Source: Pelargonium nanum
Lineage: Eukaryota; Streptophyta; Magnoliopsida; Geraniales; Geraniaceae
Direction of reading: 5' to 3'
Length of the DNA: 37,262 nt
Assembly: GCA_036897485.1 (NCBI GenBank)
Contig: JAYMTF010000398.1
Coordinates: forward strand, 1 to 37,262
The notes beneath the pieces are model-generated. The model was given only the letters and a program-made list of their open reading frames with translations, was not told the DNA's origin and did no database searches. The number at the start of each line of letters is the position of its first letter. Position 1 is the stretch's first letter. Positions 1 through 11,480 of this stretch are shown one piece after another. The translations under genes were made by a program, and so were the position numbers.

Positions 1-149
1 AGGTTCCAAGGCTCGGTGTCGTAGACGGAGTGCACTTCAAAGACTGGACAAGGCTGAGGAAGTGGACGTCCATTGATTTTTCTGTAAAGATAGTAAGAGA
101 TGAGCTCTTGCTCTGTAGGAAGGAATCGATAACCAGCAGGAAGCTCCAT
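1..149 (-). CDS. NAC-domain transcription factor, 5' part only (cut by window edge)
   Basis: The reverse strand opens with ATG at 149-147 and reads without a stop to the window edge (49 codons). It starts MELPAGYRFLPTEQELISYY, which matches NAC subdomain A (the family pattern is LPPGFRFHPTDEELV followed by YL and a basic stretch). It continues with a basic KINGRPLP segment and ends near an EPWNL motif, which fits the start of subdomain B. NAC proteins are plant-specific nuclear transcription factors that bind DNA through this N-terminal domain. The subfamily cannot be settled because the rest of the domain and the C-terminal activation region lie outside the window. The gene is divergent from the methyltransferase at 996, with about 850 bp between start codons. 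Confidence 0.85.
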   Translation of the reverse strand, partial: MELPAGYRFLPTEQELISYYLYRKINGRPLPQPCPVFEVHSVYDTEPWN

Positions 150-995
150 GAATTTTCTCTGAATAATTATGGAAAGTTGATAAAGATGGATGGTGTGGTG
201 TGGAAGTAGCTAAGTGTTAAAGTATAGTGGATTGAAGATGAAGTTAGGGTTTATGAAACTTCAAATATATAGTGGCATACATATATATAGCAACCGACAG
301 CTTAAGAATGAAGCTAGTTTAACAATACTGATCATATCTGTTAGCTGAGTTGACAAACAATTGGATAATTCATCTTGTAGTTGTTGGGTTCAAATTTCTA
401 TATAAACAAATATAGTAGCTTAGTTAGTGCATTGAGTTGGGCCAACCATAAAAAATTGCCCATCTTAATTGGGTCTCCTTGGGAAGGCCCAACATAAAAA
501 GGCCCAATTTGACTCTAACATCTCAACAAGTTGTCTTATAGACAAGTTGGACCCGTAAATTCTGTGTCTCGATGCTACACAATGCCTATGAAAGACTTGA
601 ACTCGTGACCTCAACGAAAATTTAAAACGATTAAACAGTTTGATTCAACCTGTTTTTGTTTACGAAAAATATCATTAATTATTGAGAGAACCTACAAATT
701 TAGTTCCACAAATATAAAAACACATCATCACATAGATGGACGACTTTTTTCATTACCTCATCTAGTTATCACATCAAAAGTACATGTAATTTAACAAACA
801 AATGACTTTCAGTGGTCCCACACTCATGACTCAACTGTTACGTCATGCACCAAAAGTCCCACATGACCATATAAAATAGCCAAAATAAACCCCAAATTTA
901 CTGCTCTGAACCAACCATACATTTATACCAAACCCAAATCCAAATCCAAATCCAAATCCAAACCAGAAACCAAAAATAATCAGAACAAACCAGCC
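150..995. other. Divergent intergenic region between NAC and methyltransferase genes
   Basis: No gene is seen. The stretch is AT-rich and must hold the promoters of both flanking genes. Several GGCCCA/TGGGCC-type motifs lie at about 435-510. A CCAAAT-type short tandem repeat runs at about 934-962, just before the methyltransferase start. Around 585-640 the reverse strand carries a GAGTTCAAGTCTT-like stretch resembling a tRNA-type B box, so a decayed SINE is possible but unproven. Confidence 0.5.
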
Positions 996-3710
996 ATGGA
1001 AGGCGAGAGCGGAGAGAGCAGGAACAGCGCCAGGCTGGCAATCCTGGAGCTAGCCAACATGATCAGCGTCCCCATGTCACTAAACGCCGTCGTTCGCCTC
1101 AACGTCCCCGACGCCATCTGGCAAGGCGGAGCCAACGCGCCGCTCTCCGCCGCCGAGATCCTCGCACGCGCCCTCCCCTCCGGCGGCGGCGACGCCGAGA
1201 ACCTCCAGCGCATCCTCCGAATGCTCACCAGCTACGGCGTCTTCGCCGAGCACCTCTCCGGCGACGGATCGCGCCGGAAATACTCGCTCACCGACATTGG
1301 CAAGACTCTCGTCACCGACGCCGACGGTCTGTCGTACGCGCCCTACGTGCTCCAGCACCACCAGGTAATTTTAAATTTCTGTCACTCTCACTCTGATTTA
1401 CTGTTATCTTATCCAATTGTGGCAATTTATAGGCATCATATTTTTAGAATCCAAAATTATTTTTTAACTAATAATAAATGGATTCATAATTTCATTGAAA
1501 ATATATATTGTTGAACTCTGTTGATGAAAAATGTTTTTTTTTTATGATTCTACAAAATATAATTTTTTATGAGAATGAATAATATGAAAACAAAAATGGG
1601 CTTAGGGTCTAGCCAACTAGAGTATGACACCAAATTAAATGTGATTCATACTCGTTTTAATAAATTTGTGGAGCGGTGAGGCGTTGAAATGCAAGATATT
1701 TTTAACGAGGTGTTATAATTAGTTTGACTCCATAACGTATTGGTTTAAGCTTTTTGCTCTCATTAATTAATATATTGTCCAATAAGTTTACCAATTTTGT
1801 ATGAAATTGTTTTAAAAATGTGCAAAATGATGTTATGGTAAGCATATCTTAAGAGCTTTGAAAGAAAGTGTAAAACAAGTGTCTTGAATGAGGCAAAAAG
1901 TGTATTGATTATGTAATGTGACCAGGACGCACTGATGAGGGCGTGGCCTTTGGTGCACGAGGCTGTGCTGGACTCCACAACAGAGCCGTTCGTTAAAGCG
2001 AATGGCGAGCCTGCCTATGATTACTATGGGAAAAACCCTGAGATGAACGGCTTGATGCTGAAGGCGATGTCCGGAGTATCTGTACCGTTCATTAAGGCCA
2101 TCTTGGACGGCTACGATGGGTTTGCTGGGGTGCGTAGATTGGTGGATGTGGGCGGGAGCGGAGGGGATTGCCTGAAGATGATCTTGCAGAAACATCCTCA
2201 TGTTAGTGAAGGGATCAACTTTGATTTGCCTGAAGTTGTAGCCAAAGCCCCACATATTCCAGGTGAGCTTTATTTTATTCATTTAGTTGGTGGTAATAAC
2301 GTAAAAAATCAATGTTAGCATCATAAACGTGAAAAAACTCGTATATGAACACACATGAACCAACCCGACTCCTTAAATACATAGAAGCTTTTTGAAAATG
2401 TAGTTGTTGCACTTTCAGGTGTGACACATGTTGGAGGGGACATGTTCAAGTCAATCCCAAGTGGTGATGCTATTTTCATGAAGGTACTCCACAAATACAC
2501 CCAAATATCTCTTCATATTCTATTAAAATTTATAGTTGTTTAAAGATGAATATGATAGAGTTTGAAATTTGAAATTTGTTTGTTTAACCTGAAATGTCAG
2601 TATTTTAAGGAGTCATGAGAACAGAACAAACTGGATTAGGAATTAATATATGTTGGAACTTTAAAGCATCTTTCCATATATTATAGCATGATTTGTTCTT
2701 TTACTTTTAAGAGATTTTAAAGCTATCTGAGAAAACTTTTATACTTCTAGAGTCAAGAAAATGCATGCTCACAATTAATTAAACAAGAAATTTGATAATT
2801 GCCGATAAGAAGCTTATGCGCAAATGAATCTGGCTCTGATATAGAATCCAATAGTTTATGGCTTCGAGACTGATTGTTTTCATTTTTCTTTAGCAACTTG
2901 TGTTATAAGCGAATCTTGGTTTTTGATATTCACATGGCAAGATTCCATGTATTAACATAACCTATATTCAAAAGTACCCAAGCTTTTCTCACCCACCTAT
3001 TGTTCTTGCTTCACAAATTAGATTCTGTTCTGATAGTGTTAATTTATCCGGTTAGTGCTTGCTTGGTAACACTAGTGCCTTCTTAAAAACGTGTCATATG
3101 AGCAAAATTCAAATGATGACTATATTAAGTTGTTCGGTAAAATGCATAAAATGGTGATTAAAGGAGACAAGTTCCTTTAAGAAATTGAATCTTGCAGGAG
3201 CTCAATGCCTCTTGAGAGTTTAGCCTTCTCCTTTTCGAGTACCTACCCGTATATGATCCTTTCGTTTATCAACAATCCTATCATGACAACATGTAGCATA
3301 TCAATTTCTTGATCTTACAAGTGTGCAAGCGTATTATAATACATCTTATTTCTTGGGCGTATTCTTGCAAGATAATTAAGCTTATAATTTAATCTCTCTT
3401 GTATTTACAGTGGATTTTGACAACCTGGACCGACGATGAGTGCAAGCTGATCATGGAGAATTGTTACAAGGCACTGCCGGTGGGAGGGAAGATGATAGCT
3501 TGTGAGCCAGTTTTGCCGAAGCAATCCGATGACAGTCACAGGACCAGAGCTCTGCTGGAGGGAGACATTTTTGTGATGACAATATATAGAGCCAAAGGGA
3601 AGCATAGGACTGAAGAAGAGTTCAAGCATCTGGGTCTCTCTGCTGGCTTCCCTCATTTCAGGGCTATCCATATTGACTATTTCTACACCATCCTTGAGTT
3701 TCAGAAGTAA
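996..3710 (+). CDS. COMT-like methyltransferase, probable nicotinate N-methyltransferase
   Basis: Four exons join in frame: 996-1364, 1926-2262, 2419-2483 and 3411-3710, giving 356 aa, the usual length for plant class II O-methyltransferases. The N-terminal dimerisation domain is followed by the SAM-binding motif [10 protein letters not shown] (about residues 195-204) and a C-terminal half containing [15 protein letters not shown]. In caffeic acid OMTs this last motif holds the catalytic His-Asp before a Trp; here both positions are Thr (about 261-262). The same change, together with [14 protein letters not shown] and the [10 protein letters not shown] end, is what I recall of Arabidopsis At3g53140, reported as nicotinate N-methyltransferase (makes trigonelline from nicotinate). 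N-methylation would not need the His base. Exon 1 is strikingly GC-rich compared with exons 2-4. A possible AATAAA-type polyA signal lies near 3763. An unusual O-methyltransferase is the alternative reading. Confidence 0.85.
3061..3235 (+). repeat. Dispersed repeat, copy A, in intron 3 of the methyltransferase
   Basis: This stretch is clearly related, in the same orientation, to 10321-10505. Shared blocks include TTGGTAACACTAGTGC near the left end, CGGTAAAATGCATAAA and TTAAAGGAGACAAG in the middle, and GAGCTCAATGCCTC near the right end. No clean terminal inverted repeat or target duplication was found, so the class (probably a short nonautonomous transposon) is unknown. Confidence 0.75.
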
Positions 3711-5099
3711 ATGTCATGATTTAAGATTGTGTTTTGCATTGTGAACCTCTCATCGGTTAGGCTAATAAAGAACAAAAGGTTTAGGGACAATGCAAAGTAA
3801 TGCTTAATCATCATCTGAAATCATAATTACATTATCTATTTCTAGTTTTATGGCTATATATGTTTTGTTTACATGAAAGCCAGACCAAATGTGGTGAATA
3901 TACATAAAAGGGCTAATTTATTATGTTAACATTCTATCTCTAGGAATAAGTAATCCAAACATTAATTTAAGCAATGCATGGAGTGTTTTTAACAAAAGAA
4001 AAAAATACTTTTAGGTCGTGGTGTGTTCAACTCCCACATGTGTAGCTCATCTGATACAAAAATATATATTTACCAATAAATTACTGTTAGGCATTGGGTC
4101 AAGTCGCTACCGTTATTAATTTCTAGTGCAAACTCGGGGAGGGATCGATGAGCGTTTTGCATGGCTTTGGCCCGGAAGAATTTGGAGGAAAGAGGGAGGC
4201 CACATTTGGGCAAATGGTAGTGGTTAGCTAGGCGAGTGAAGTTGAGGCTCAGGATGTTCAAAGGGGTCGACATGGACCAACCCATAGCAATTCCATTAAT
4301 GCCTGAATTTCAAACCGACTAGCTTTAGTATGTCAATTTGGACCGGACTGAAAGCACGTGATTCGAACATATTCATATAGACCGAACTTAATTAAATTAA
4401 GAAAATTGAGAGAGAAAATTAAAATATATATATATATATTGATTCAAAATCAGACCGAACCAAATTGATCCGAAGATCTTAAATCGGTCCAGAAATGAAC
4501 AACCCTAATTGAGGCTTATTATCAAACATCAACTAATCAATTAAATGCAAGTTAAATTAAATTAGCTAGATCTATCCCATTGCAAGTCACTTATCTAACC
4601 ACTTTTTAATTTAAATGTTTTTGGCAACATTGATAAGAACAAACTCTCACTTTCACCATTTAAACACTAGGGCTCAAAATGACACAATCCATCTCCCAAA
4701 AAAAAAAAAAAACTATCTCCTCTGACCAGTTTCTATAGTCAACCCAACAACAAATCTCCCAAAAGTGTCAGTCAACTCTTCTATTTGACTCAATCAGTAA
4801 GTACAATGTACACATATTGAGCAATAGGGCTGAGTCAAGTGACCAAAACACAGCTGTTACCGAAATGTTCGCAATTGACACATGAAGAACAAGCCACCAA
4901 ACCTGAAACCTCCATTAACACTACAACACCAACCTTGTGTCTTGTTCGGTCACTGCACTTTGTTTTGGTCGCTGATCAATGCATTTTCTGGTAGTTCTTT
5001 AATTGAATATTTTGTTGGTGGGTTTGTTCAGAGAATTTAATGGAGATCAACTGTACAGTGAAGCAGTAGATAGTGCACAACTGGGACGAGAGAAAAAAG
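3711..5099. other. Intergenic region with decayed repeats
   Basis: It holds the 3' end of the methyltransferase and the promoter and 5' UTR of the coiled-coil gene. At about 4010-4060 there is a B-box-like GTGTTCAACTCCCAC stretch (possible SINE remnant). The reverse strand of 4070-4285 has a 71-codon ORF that is less AT-rich than its surroundings and looks protein-like, but matches no family I recognise. From about 4296 to 4505, alternating ACCGAAC/GGACCGG-type words end in GAACAACCCTA, resembling the end of a plant hAT-like MITE whose other end is not visible. A short AT dinucleotide run lies at about 4423-4439. Confidence 0.4.
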
Positions 5100-8000
5100 A
5101 TGTTCAGGTTGAGCAGGACCAAGCCAGCTAAACCTGGAGAGACTGTTGATTTCAGATTCTCCAACTTCAAGGTTCTTCAGGTGTGTGTGTCAATGATTGC
5201 TGTTTGGGTTTTGAGGTTTTTGATGATAATGGGTTTATGTTTATGGGTGTTTGGTTCTTGGATGATGTTGCTTTTGTTTTGTTTATTTTTGCTGTTTTTG
5301 GATGTGGGGGATTGTTGAGATGATTGGTTTGTTCTAAATTTGGTAACTTTTTATGTGCAATTGAAGTGAATTGTGATGTGAAGTGGAAGATTTTATCATT
5401 ACCCAAATTTTTGTTTGGGAGCACTTAGTTGTATAAATAAGTGCACAAACGTTTAGGTGTCAGCGGGGGCTTTCTAGGTAAGTGAATCGAGTGTTGGATC
5501 TCCATTTATGCACTTATTTGTGCACATAGCCTTTCTCTTTTGTTATTTTGTGTGTGTGGTACATTTTGTTTTATCTAGAAAAGTTGTGGGTTTTGATGTT
5601 TGTGATGATATCTAAATTGGGTTGGAATTTATGTGATGAATTTGGGTCAAAGGGAAAACCCATTTGATCATGCAGAAAAATTAAGGAATTTGTAGGAATC
5701 TTCATGGAATTGTTAGTCATGTATAGTAGGCAAGAGCATCCCGAAGAGTTTTATGTACCTGACTTTGCATCGGATATATAATAGAGTATTGTAGAGCATC
5801 CCGAAGAGTTTTGTTCAAGAATGAGTTGTTGTTGTCGTCTTTGTTGTACATTTTAAAAGTACATCTTTTTGGAATTTGAGCTATAATGTGACTCAGTGTA
5901 GTTATAGGCTTTATTTCCAAGCTATTGTTCATGTTTTATGCTTTTTAGGAAATTCCAAGTGTACAACTTAAGTGCATAAATGGAGATCCAACCCTTGATT
6001 GACTCAAAAGAAGCTGTTTTGAGGGCGTCTTGTTGGTGTTCCCATTAAGATCTTGCGTGATTTTAAAGGATATACTCAAAAGAGAGGAATGGTTCCTGAA
6101 AACTAAGTTGTGTTGTTGACAGGTACCAAAAGGATGGGACAAGCTCTATGTGTCTTTAGTCTCTGTAAAAACTGGAAAAACGATTACAAAGTCGAGCAAA
6201 GGACATGTGCGGAATGGAACTTGTCAGTGGACAGATACTCTGTCCGAAGCTATATGGTTTCCTCAGAACGAATCCTCGAAGGAGCTGGAAGATTGTCTCC
6301 TCAAGTTTGTTGTTTCCATGGTATAGCTTCGTGATTCATTCACATTTTTCACTCTCCGACACTTATTTCAGTTGCCAATTCGCTAAATAAAGTAATGACT
6401 AATTGGTGAAATGTTGACTAAAATGATTGTAGGGATCAGCGAGATCTGGGATCCTTGGAAAGGCCACAATCAATGTGACGGGTTATAACATGAGTTCAAG
6501 TGAATCAATTTCAGTGTCATTGCCATTGAAGAAGAGCAATAATGGGACAATTTTACAAGTGAGTTTGTGCAGCTCCGAGCCGATGCTTAATTCTCTGTCT
6601 TTCAGCTTATCTGTTTGATTGATTAGTGATTACATGTTGTTTGAAAACAGGTCTCGTTGATTTTGTAAATTTTCAATATTCGTGTCTCTTTCTTGTGTTG
6701 AATTATCAGTCTTTTTTATGGTGCTACATTTTGTGATTAAATGTTAACTAGAGTCTTGGACTATCATACATTGTTCTAAGCTTATTTTGGTCTCTTTTAC
6801 ATTGTCTTGGAGCTTGGTTGTATACTCTTAAACTATTTACATCGGGTTTTGCCATTTGCAAATGGTTTTCCAAGAACTAATGCGTGCTCTTTTATATTTG
6901 AGTTCCCGTCTCTATACTTTTCTTGGAAGATAGCCGAGAAGAGAAGGCTAATATTAACTTTTTCAATCTGATATTTCAGGTCAAGATTCAGTGTCTGTCA
7001 CAAAGAGCAAAACTCAGGTCTGCATTGTATGTTGGATACATTTTTATTTTTGTTACAGTATTTACTTTTCATGATTATGAAAATTTGTTGGACATTTTTC
7101 AGAGACGGGGAATCAAAAGAGACTAATTCCCATGTCGGAGATTTGAAGGTAGATTCTCACGACACAGATGTCAAGTCGGATTTGTCTGATAATGTATGTG
7201 CACATAGTGTAAGATCTTCCTCCGGTAAAGATATGAGCTGTGCAGCCTCTGCCTCGCATCCAGGAGAACCTGAGAGGATGGTATGGTTAATTTTTTCTAC
7301 AAAAAGTACCTACATTGTTTGTTCAATTAAAACCCGAATCTCTTATATCTTTTTTTTTTTTTGGTTTTGTAGGCAACGAGATTATCAGCTTCCGGTTCAC
7401 ATCACAGCTATGACTCAACAGAAACTTATCTAAGCATAGACGTAAGTGGTATTGGTCCCAACCCGAGGCAAGATTGTTACAGCTCTCATGGAAATTACCC
7501 GGTGGATGATGCTTCTCAGACACAACATCAGTCATTGTCTAATTCTCGGCGGTTTGGATTAACAAACCATCAACAAAACAACTGGCAAGAGCCATCCACC
7601 TCGTCTTTTAGGATCTCTAGTCCTTCTGTTGTCCTTTTAGAAACTGCAGAAGATGGAAGTGAAGAGCTTCGCGCAGAAGCTAGGATGTGGGAGAAAAATG
7701 CGCGAAAGTTAATGTTGGATTTGGATACGCTGAAGAAAGAGTTTTCGGATCAGTCCAAGGAGCTATCAGTAGCATGTTCAGATCGCGATGGTTTGAGACA
7801 AGAAGCGGAGAGGTTGAAATTGTTGTTAGAAAAGTCGAAGCCAGTAGCAATGGAGGATGTTCCTAAATCTCAGAAGGATTTGGAAAATGAGATCAAGTTT
7901 CAAAGAGAATCCAATGCTAATTTGTCTATGCAGTTGAAAAGAAGTCAAGAATCGAATGCTGAGCTTGTTTCTCTTCTTCAAGAGCTGGAACTCGAGAAAT

Positions 8001-10886
8001 CAGTTTTGCAAGTGAAATTCAACGACATGGAGAAATCTTTCCAAGAAAAGATGGAAGAGAACACGGCTTTAATTACAAAGATGCAACAAGTGCACGAGTT
8101 GGAGAAGAATTTGCGAGCTGGAGGTAATGCTAATCTGATAGAAGAAATTGAAGCTTTGAAAGACAAAGTGCAAGTGCTCGAAAGGGACTGCAACGAGCTA
8201 ACTGATGAAAACCTCGAGCTCTTAATGGAGCTTAAGGAAGTCAGTAACATTTCCACGGGAGTGTGCACTTGTGATTCTTCAACTAATCGTTGCACTAAAG
8301 CTCTTACGGGTTTTGAAGATAACATTCGTGAACAAAAAGTCCAGCGTGATCAGCAAGAAGTTAATCCAAACAAGAAAGTACCCGGGAAGTTTGAAGATGG
8401 ATGTGATCTTTCGGTTCAAGTACACGATAGGTTGAAAATGGAATTGGAGCTCAAAGTCATTGAATTGGGTACAAAACTAAATAGTAAAAGGTCTAAGATA
8501 GCGATACTTGAGGCCAACATGATGTCAAAAGAAGAGGCCATCGTTGTGCTTAGACAGAGTCAGATTAAGCTGGAAGATAAGGTTGTTGATCTGGAGAAAG
8601 AAAAGAACAATCTTGAACAAAACATGAAAGCACTTATAAGGGAAAATGATCTTTCGGCTAATAAGATCCTTGAAAGGAAGTGTTTGGAAGTAGAAAGCGG
8701 GAAAGGTGAAATGCAATTGCGTATATCAGAGTTGAAAGAAGAGAACGTGCAGTTGTCAGAATGCATATCGAGCATGGAAGCTCAACTGAGGCACTTGACA
8801 GACGAGAATCAGTCTGGTAGATTGGAGTTAGAGAACTCCAAATCTCTTGTCAATAGTCTCCGAGATGAGATCACAACACTGAGAAATGGGATGGAGACTC
8901 AAGAGGCAGAGCTAAAACACTTGAGAGAGCATATTGTGGAGTTGGAGATTAAACTGAGGGAAAAGATTGAGATTTTAGAAGAGAAACTTTCTTCAGCACT
9001 GGAGGAAAACCGAACACAAAACGAAAAACTTATTGAGGAAGTTGAAAATCTTGAACATGATGTTTTGAATGCATCAGAGACATGCAAATCAAGTGAAGAG
9101 AATTTGAAGAGCATAGTGAATAGTCTTGAACTAAAGCTCACTATTTCTGAATATGAAAGGCAAGAACTTCTTGAAGAAATCGCCAATTTAAAGAATGAGC
9201 TCGATGCTATGAAATTTGAGAAAGAGAAGCTTGAAGCTTCGTTGGATTTATTGTCAAGAGAATACGAAGAACTGAAGGCGGAAAACAATTCCAACTTGGA
9301 AATGGACGCGTCTGAGTTTGAGGACTGCAAAAGAAATAGGGCTGCGTTGGAAGAGAAGCTTATGCACATGGAGAGTGATCTCAACCGGATTAGCAGAACG
9401 AACAATCAATTTCAGAGAAAGATACAACAACTCGAGAAGGACAAAAATGATCACATTACAAAAAGCCGAACCCTTGGAGAAGAGCTCAAGTTGATGAAAG
9501 AAGAGAGACAGTACCAAAGGGAATCCAACAGTCTGAAGCTTCACAGCATGTCTAAAACCAATGCCAAAGTCAGTCCTGTCCGCGAAGATTCGAGATTTTC
9601 AAAGGTTTGTGACATAATGTTTCCCATTGCACGTCATGTTGTTATTCATTGACTAGGTACTTAAAAACTTCGCATTCTATTTCTTGTCGCTCAATGTTAC
9701 AGAATGAGATTGGTAAGGGTGCAAATCACCATCGTGACAGTAAGAAAAAGCCGGCTCTGAAAAATGATCAAGTACAAGAACTTGTGAAAGATCGACAAAA
9801 GCCTTGCAACAGTCAATATCACAAAGAGGTTAGCAACCTAAACTTTCTAGTTTACTACATTTTATCGTAGCCATAATATGCTGTTATTTCTTTGTTATTT
9901 GATCGAAGAATCGTTGTAGTGTGAATCATGAGACTTTTTTAACATCTTTCTCTTGGATTCTGTGTTTAGGGTGGTAATGGGCATAGTTTTCAAGATCAAC
10001 ATCCTCAAGCTGTTGTTTCCGATCCTTTTTCAAAGATCCAGTTGCTTGAGAACGAACTTGCCCAGGCTTTGGAAGCAAACAAGACCTACGAAGCTCAGCT
10101 TCATAGGTGAGCATCAGTTTAAAATTTAAGGTTGACAAGTGAATTGTTACAACATCAAACTATTGTGTTGGCATTGATTGGTATTTAACAAAATCTTGAC
10201 ATTTTTAGTTTCTTGCTTTTTCTAAAATTCTGTATTGCTATTTTAAACAAGTACATTACTGGTTTATAGCATCCTTAATTAAGCAATTGAAAAAACAATG
10301 TATTTAGGACATGACAAAGTGTTTGGTAACACTAGTGCTCCTTAAAGGAGGTGTCACGTAAGCAAAATCTAAAAGGAGGACTACACTAGTTCGTTCGGTA
10401 AAATGCATAAAGCTTTGACTTAAAGGAGACAAGCTTCTGCACATCTCATTTAAGAAGCTGATTCCTGCCAGAGCTCAATGCCTCCTGAGATTTTTGGTCT
10501 CCTTCAATGAGGAGAGATAACACGTATATTATTATTTTACCCTCATAAAACTTAGATTGGGTTGACCGATTTTATTTTGTTACACTAACATGTGAAATGT
10601 TTTTTACATGAGATTGACCGAATCCGGTCTATTATAATAGTTTCAACTACTACTTCGCGTCTTTTTTAGGTTAATGTCACCCGAAGGTCGATCCAATCTT
10701 TCCGAAGGTGAAGCAGTGGCAAAAGAAAGGCTTGAGCGCACAAAATCGGCTTTAGAGACAGAATTAAAAGACATTCGCGAGCGGTACTTGCACATGAGTC
10801 TCCAATATGCGGAGGTAGAAGCCGAGCGCGAGGAACTTGTGATGAAGCTCAAGGCGGCTAAAACTGGAAAGAGATGGTTTTCATAG
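5100..10886 (+). CDS. NT-C2 domain plus long coiled-coil protein (EEIG1/EHBP1-type, myosin-heavy-chain-related)
   Basis: Nine exons join in frame: 5100-5180, 6123-6320, 6433-6558, 6980-7017, 7103-7280, 7373-9604, 9703-9828, 9970-10106 and 10670-10886 (about 1110 aa). Residues about 1-147 form the NT-C2 domain, recognisable from VPKGWDKLYVSL, a GHVRNGTCQWTDTL segment, GSARSGILGKATIN and VSLPLK. A Ser-rich linker follows. The large sixth exon (744 codons) is almost entirely Glu/Lys/Leu heptad sequence, a long coiled coil. The C-terminus (RYLHMSLQYAEVEAEREELV, ending GKRWFS) is the conserved tail of this plant family. The NT-C2 domain is thought to bind membranes or act as an adaptor, and the coiled coil to oligomerise; the exact role is not known to me. 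The ATG at 5100 is chosen because it starts the family's usual MF-x-R opening; the frame upstream has no ATG. Confidence 0.88.
5496..5989. repeat. Inverted repeat pair (possible foldback or MITE) in intron 1 of the coiled-coil gene
   Basis: The 20-mer GGATCTCCATTTATGCACTT at 5496-5515 recurs as its exact reverse complement at 5970-5989. Similarity extends over about 43 bp on both arms. The arms lie about 450 bp apart inside the first intron (5181-6122). The left arm has a further local palindrome around AATAAGTGCACAA (5435-5447) and TTGTGCAC (5518-5525). This looks like a foldback or MITE insertion, but no target duplication was identified. Confidence 0.7.
5733..5812 (+). repeat. Perfect 20-bp direct repeat, 60 bp apart
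   Basis: AGAGCATCCCGAAGAGTTTT occurs at 5733-5752 and again, identical, at 5793-5812, within the inverted-repeat element of intron 1. The word GAGCATC-CC resembles a motif seen in dispersed plant repeats. Identity over 20 bases in otherwise diverged intron sequence suggests a recent local duplication. Confidence 0.8.
10321..10505 (+). repeat. Dispersed repeat, copy B, in intron 8 of the coiled-coil gene
   Basis: Second copy of the repeat at 3061-3235, same strand, about 7.3 kb away and in the intron of a different gene. It contains several short self-complementary words (GCTCCTTAAAGGAGG; TTAAAGGAGACAAGC). Divergence between the copies is substantial, so neither is recent. Confidence 0.75.
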
Positions 10887-11095
10887 GTCATGACTCATGA
10901 TTTTTGAAGGTTTTTGTCAGTCCTTTTCTGTGAACAAAGACACGCCAAAGGCTAGTTAATTGTAAATAATTAATTAGTTGATGAAGAACAGATCATTCAA
11001 TTATTGTAGGTAGGCTTAATTGCAAAATAATATACATGTAAACAGATAATAAAAGTCCATCGATTTTAGGCATATTATATGTTTTCGAGTATGAT

Positions 11096-11480
11096 GATTA
11101 GTCACAGTTAATGTTCTTTTTCATTCCCCATGAGTCGAGACTACTCTTGCTCGAGGTTTAATTACAACTAAAGCTTTTGCTCACAAATAAGGGTTTTCAT
11201 CCCTCTCCATGAGTCTAAGACTGCTTCTGCTCATGACCTAATCATAGTTAAATGTTCTTCGCACCTTTTCATGCTCGGGGCTTAATCACAGTTAAGGTTC
11301 TTTACTACTCCCTTTTAGTTGGATACTGCTCCTGCTCGGAGTTTAGTCACAATTAAGAGTCTTCGCTCCTCGCTATGAGTCTGAGACTACTCATATTCGA
11401 AGTTTAATCACAATTAATACAATTGGTCCCTCCTCGTGAGTCTGAGAGTATTGTTCTTGCGACAGTTAAAGTTATTCGAC
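11096..11480 (+). repeat. Degenerate tandem repeat, about 60-bp unit, about 7 copies
   Basis: The word TTTAATCACAATTAA, with variants, recurs near 11098, 11157, 11238, 11280, 11342, 11402 and 11460, mostly 58-62 bp apart with one longer and one shorter step. Between these anchors each unit carries a variant of CATGAGTCTGAGACTACTCC, then TGCTCGAAG. The copies are diverged, so the array is old. It starts about 200 bp past the coiled-coil gene's stop codon. No coding potential is apparent. Confidence 0.75.

Noticed and set aside
1080-1361. Reverse-strand ORF of 93 codons
   Set aside because: It lies opposite the GC-rich exon 1 of the methyltransferase, where stop codons are rare on the other strand; no family resemblance.
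7029-7433. 134-codon ORF across exons 5-6 of the coiled-coil gene
   Set aside because: It reads through an intron; its exon 5 part is already included in the spliced model.
7978-9544. Several reverse-strand ORFs, Ser/Phe-rich
   Set aside because: They are antisense shadows of the Glu/Lys-rich coiled-coil exon.
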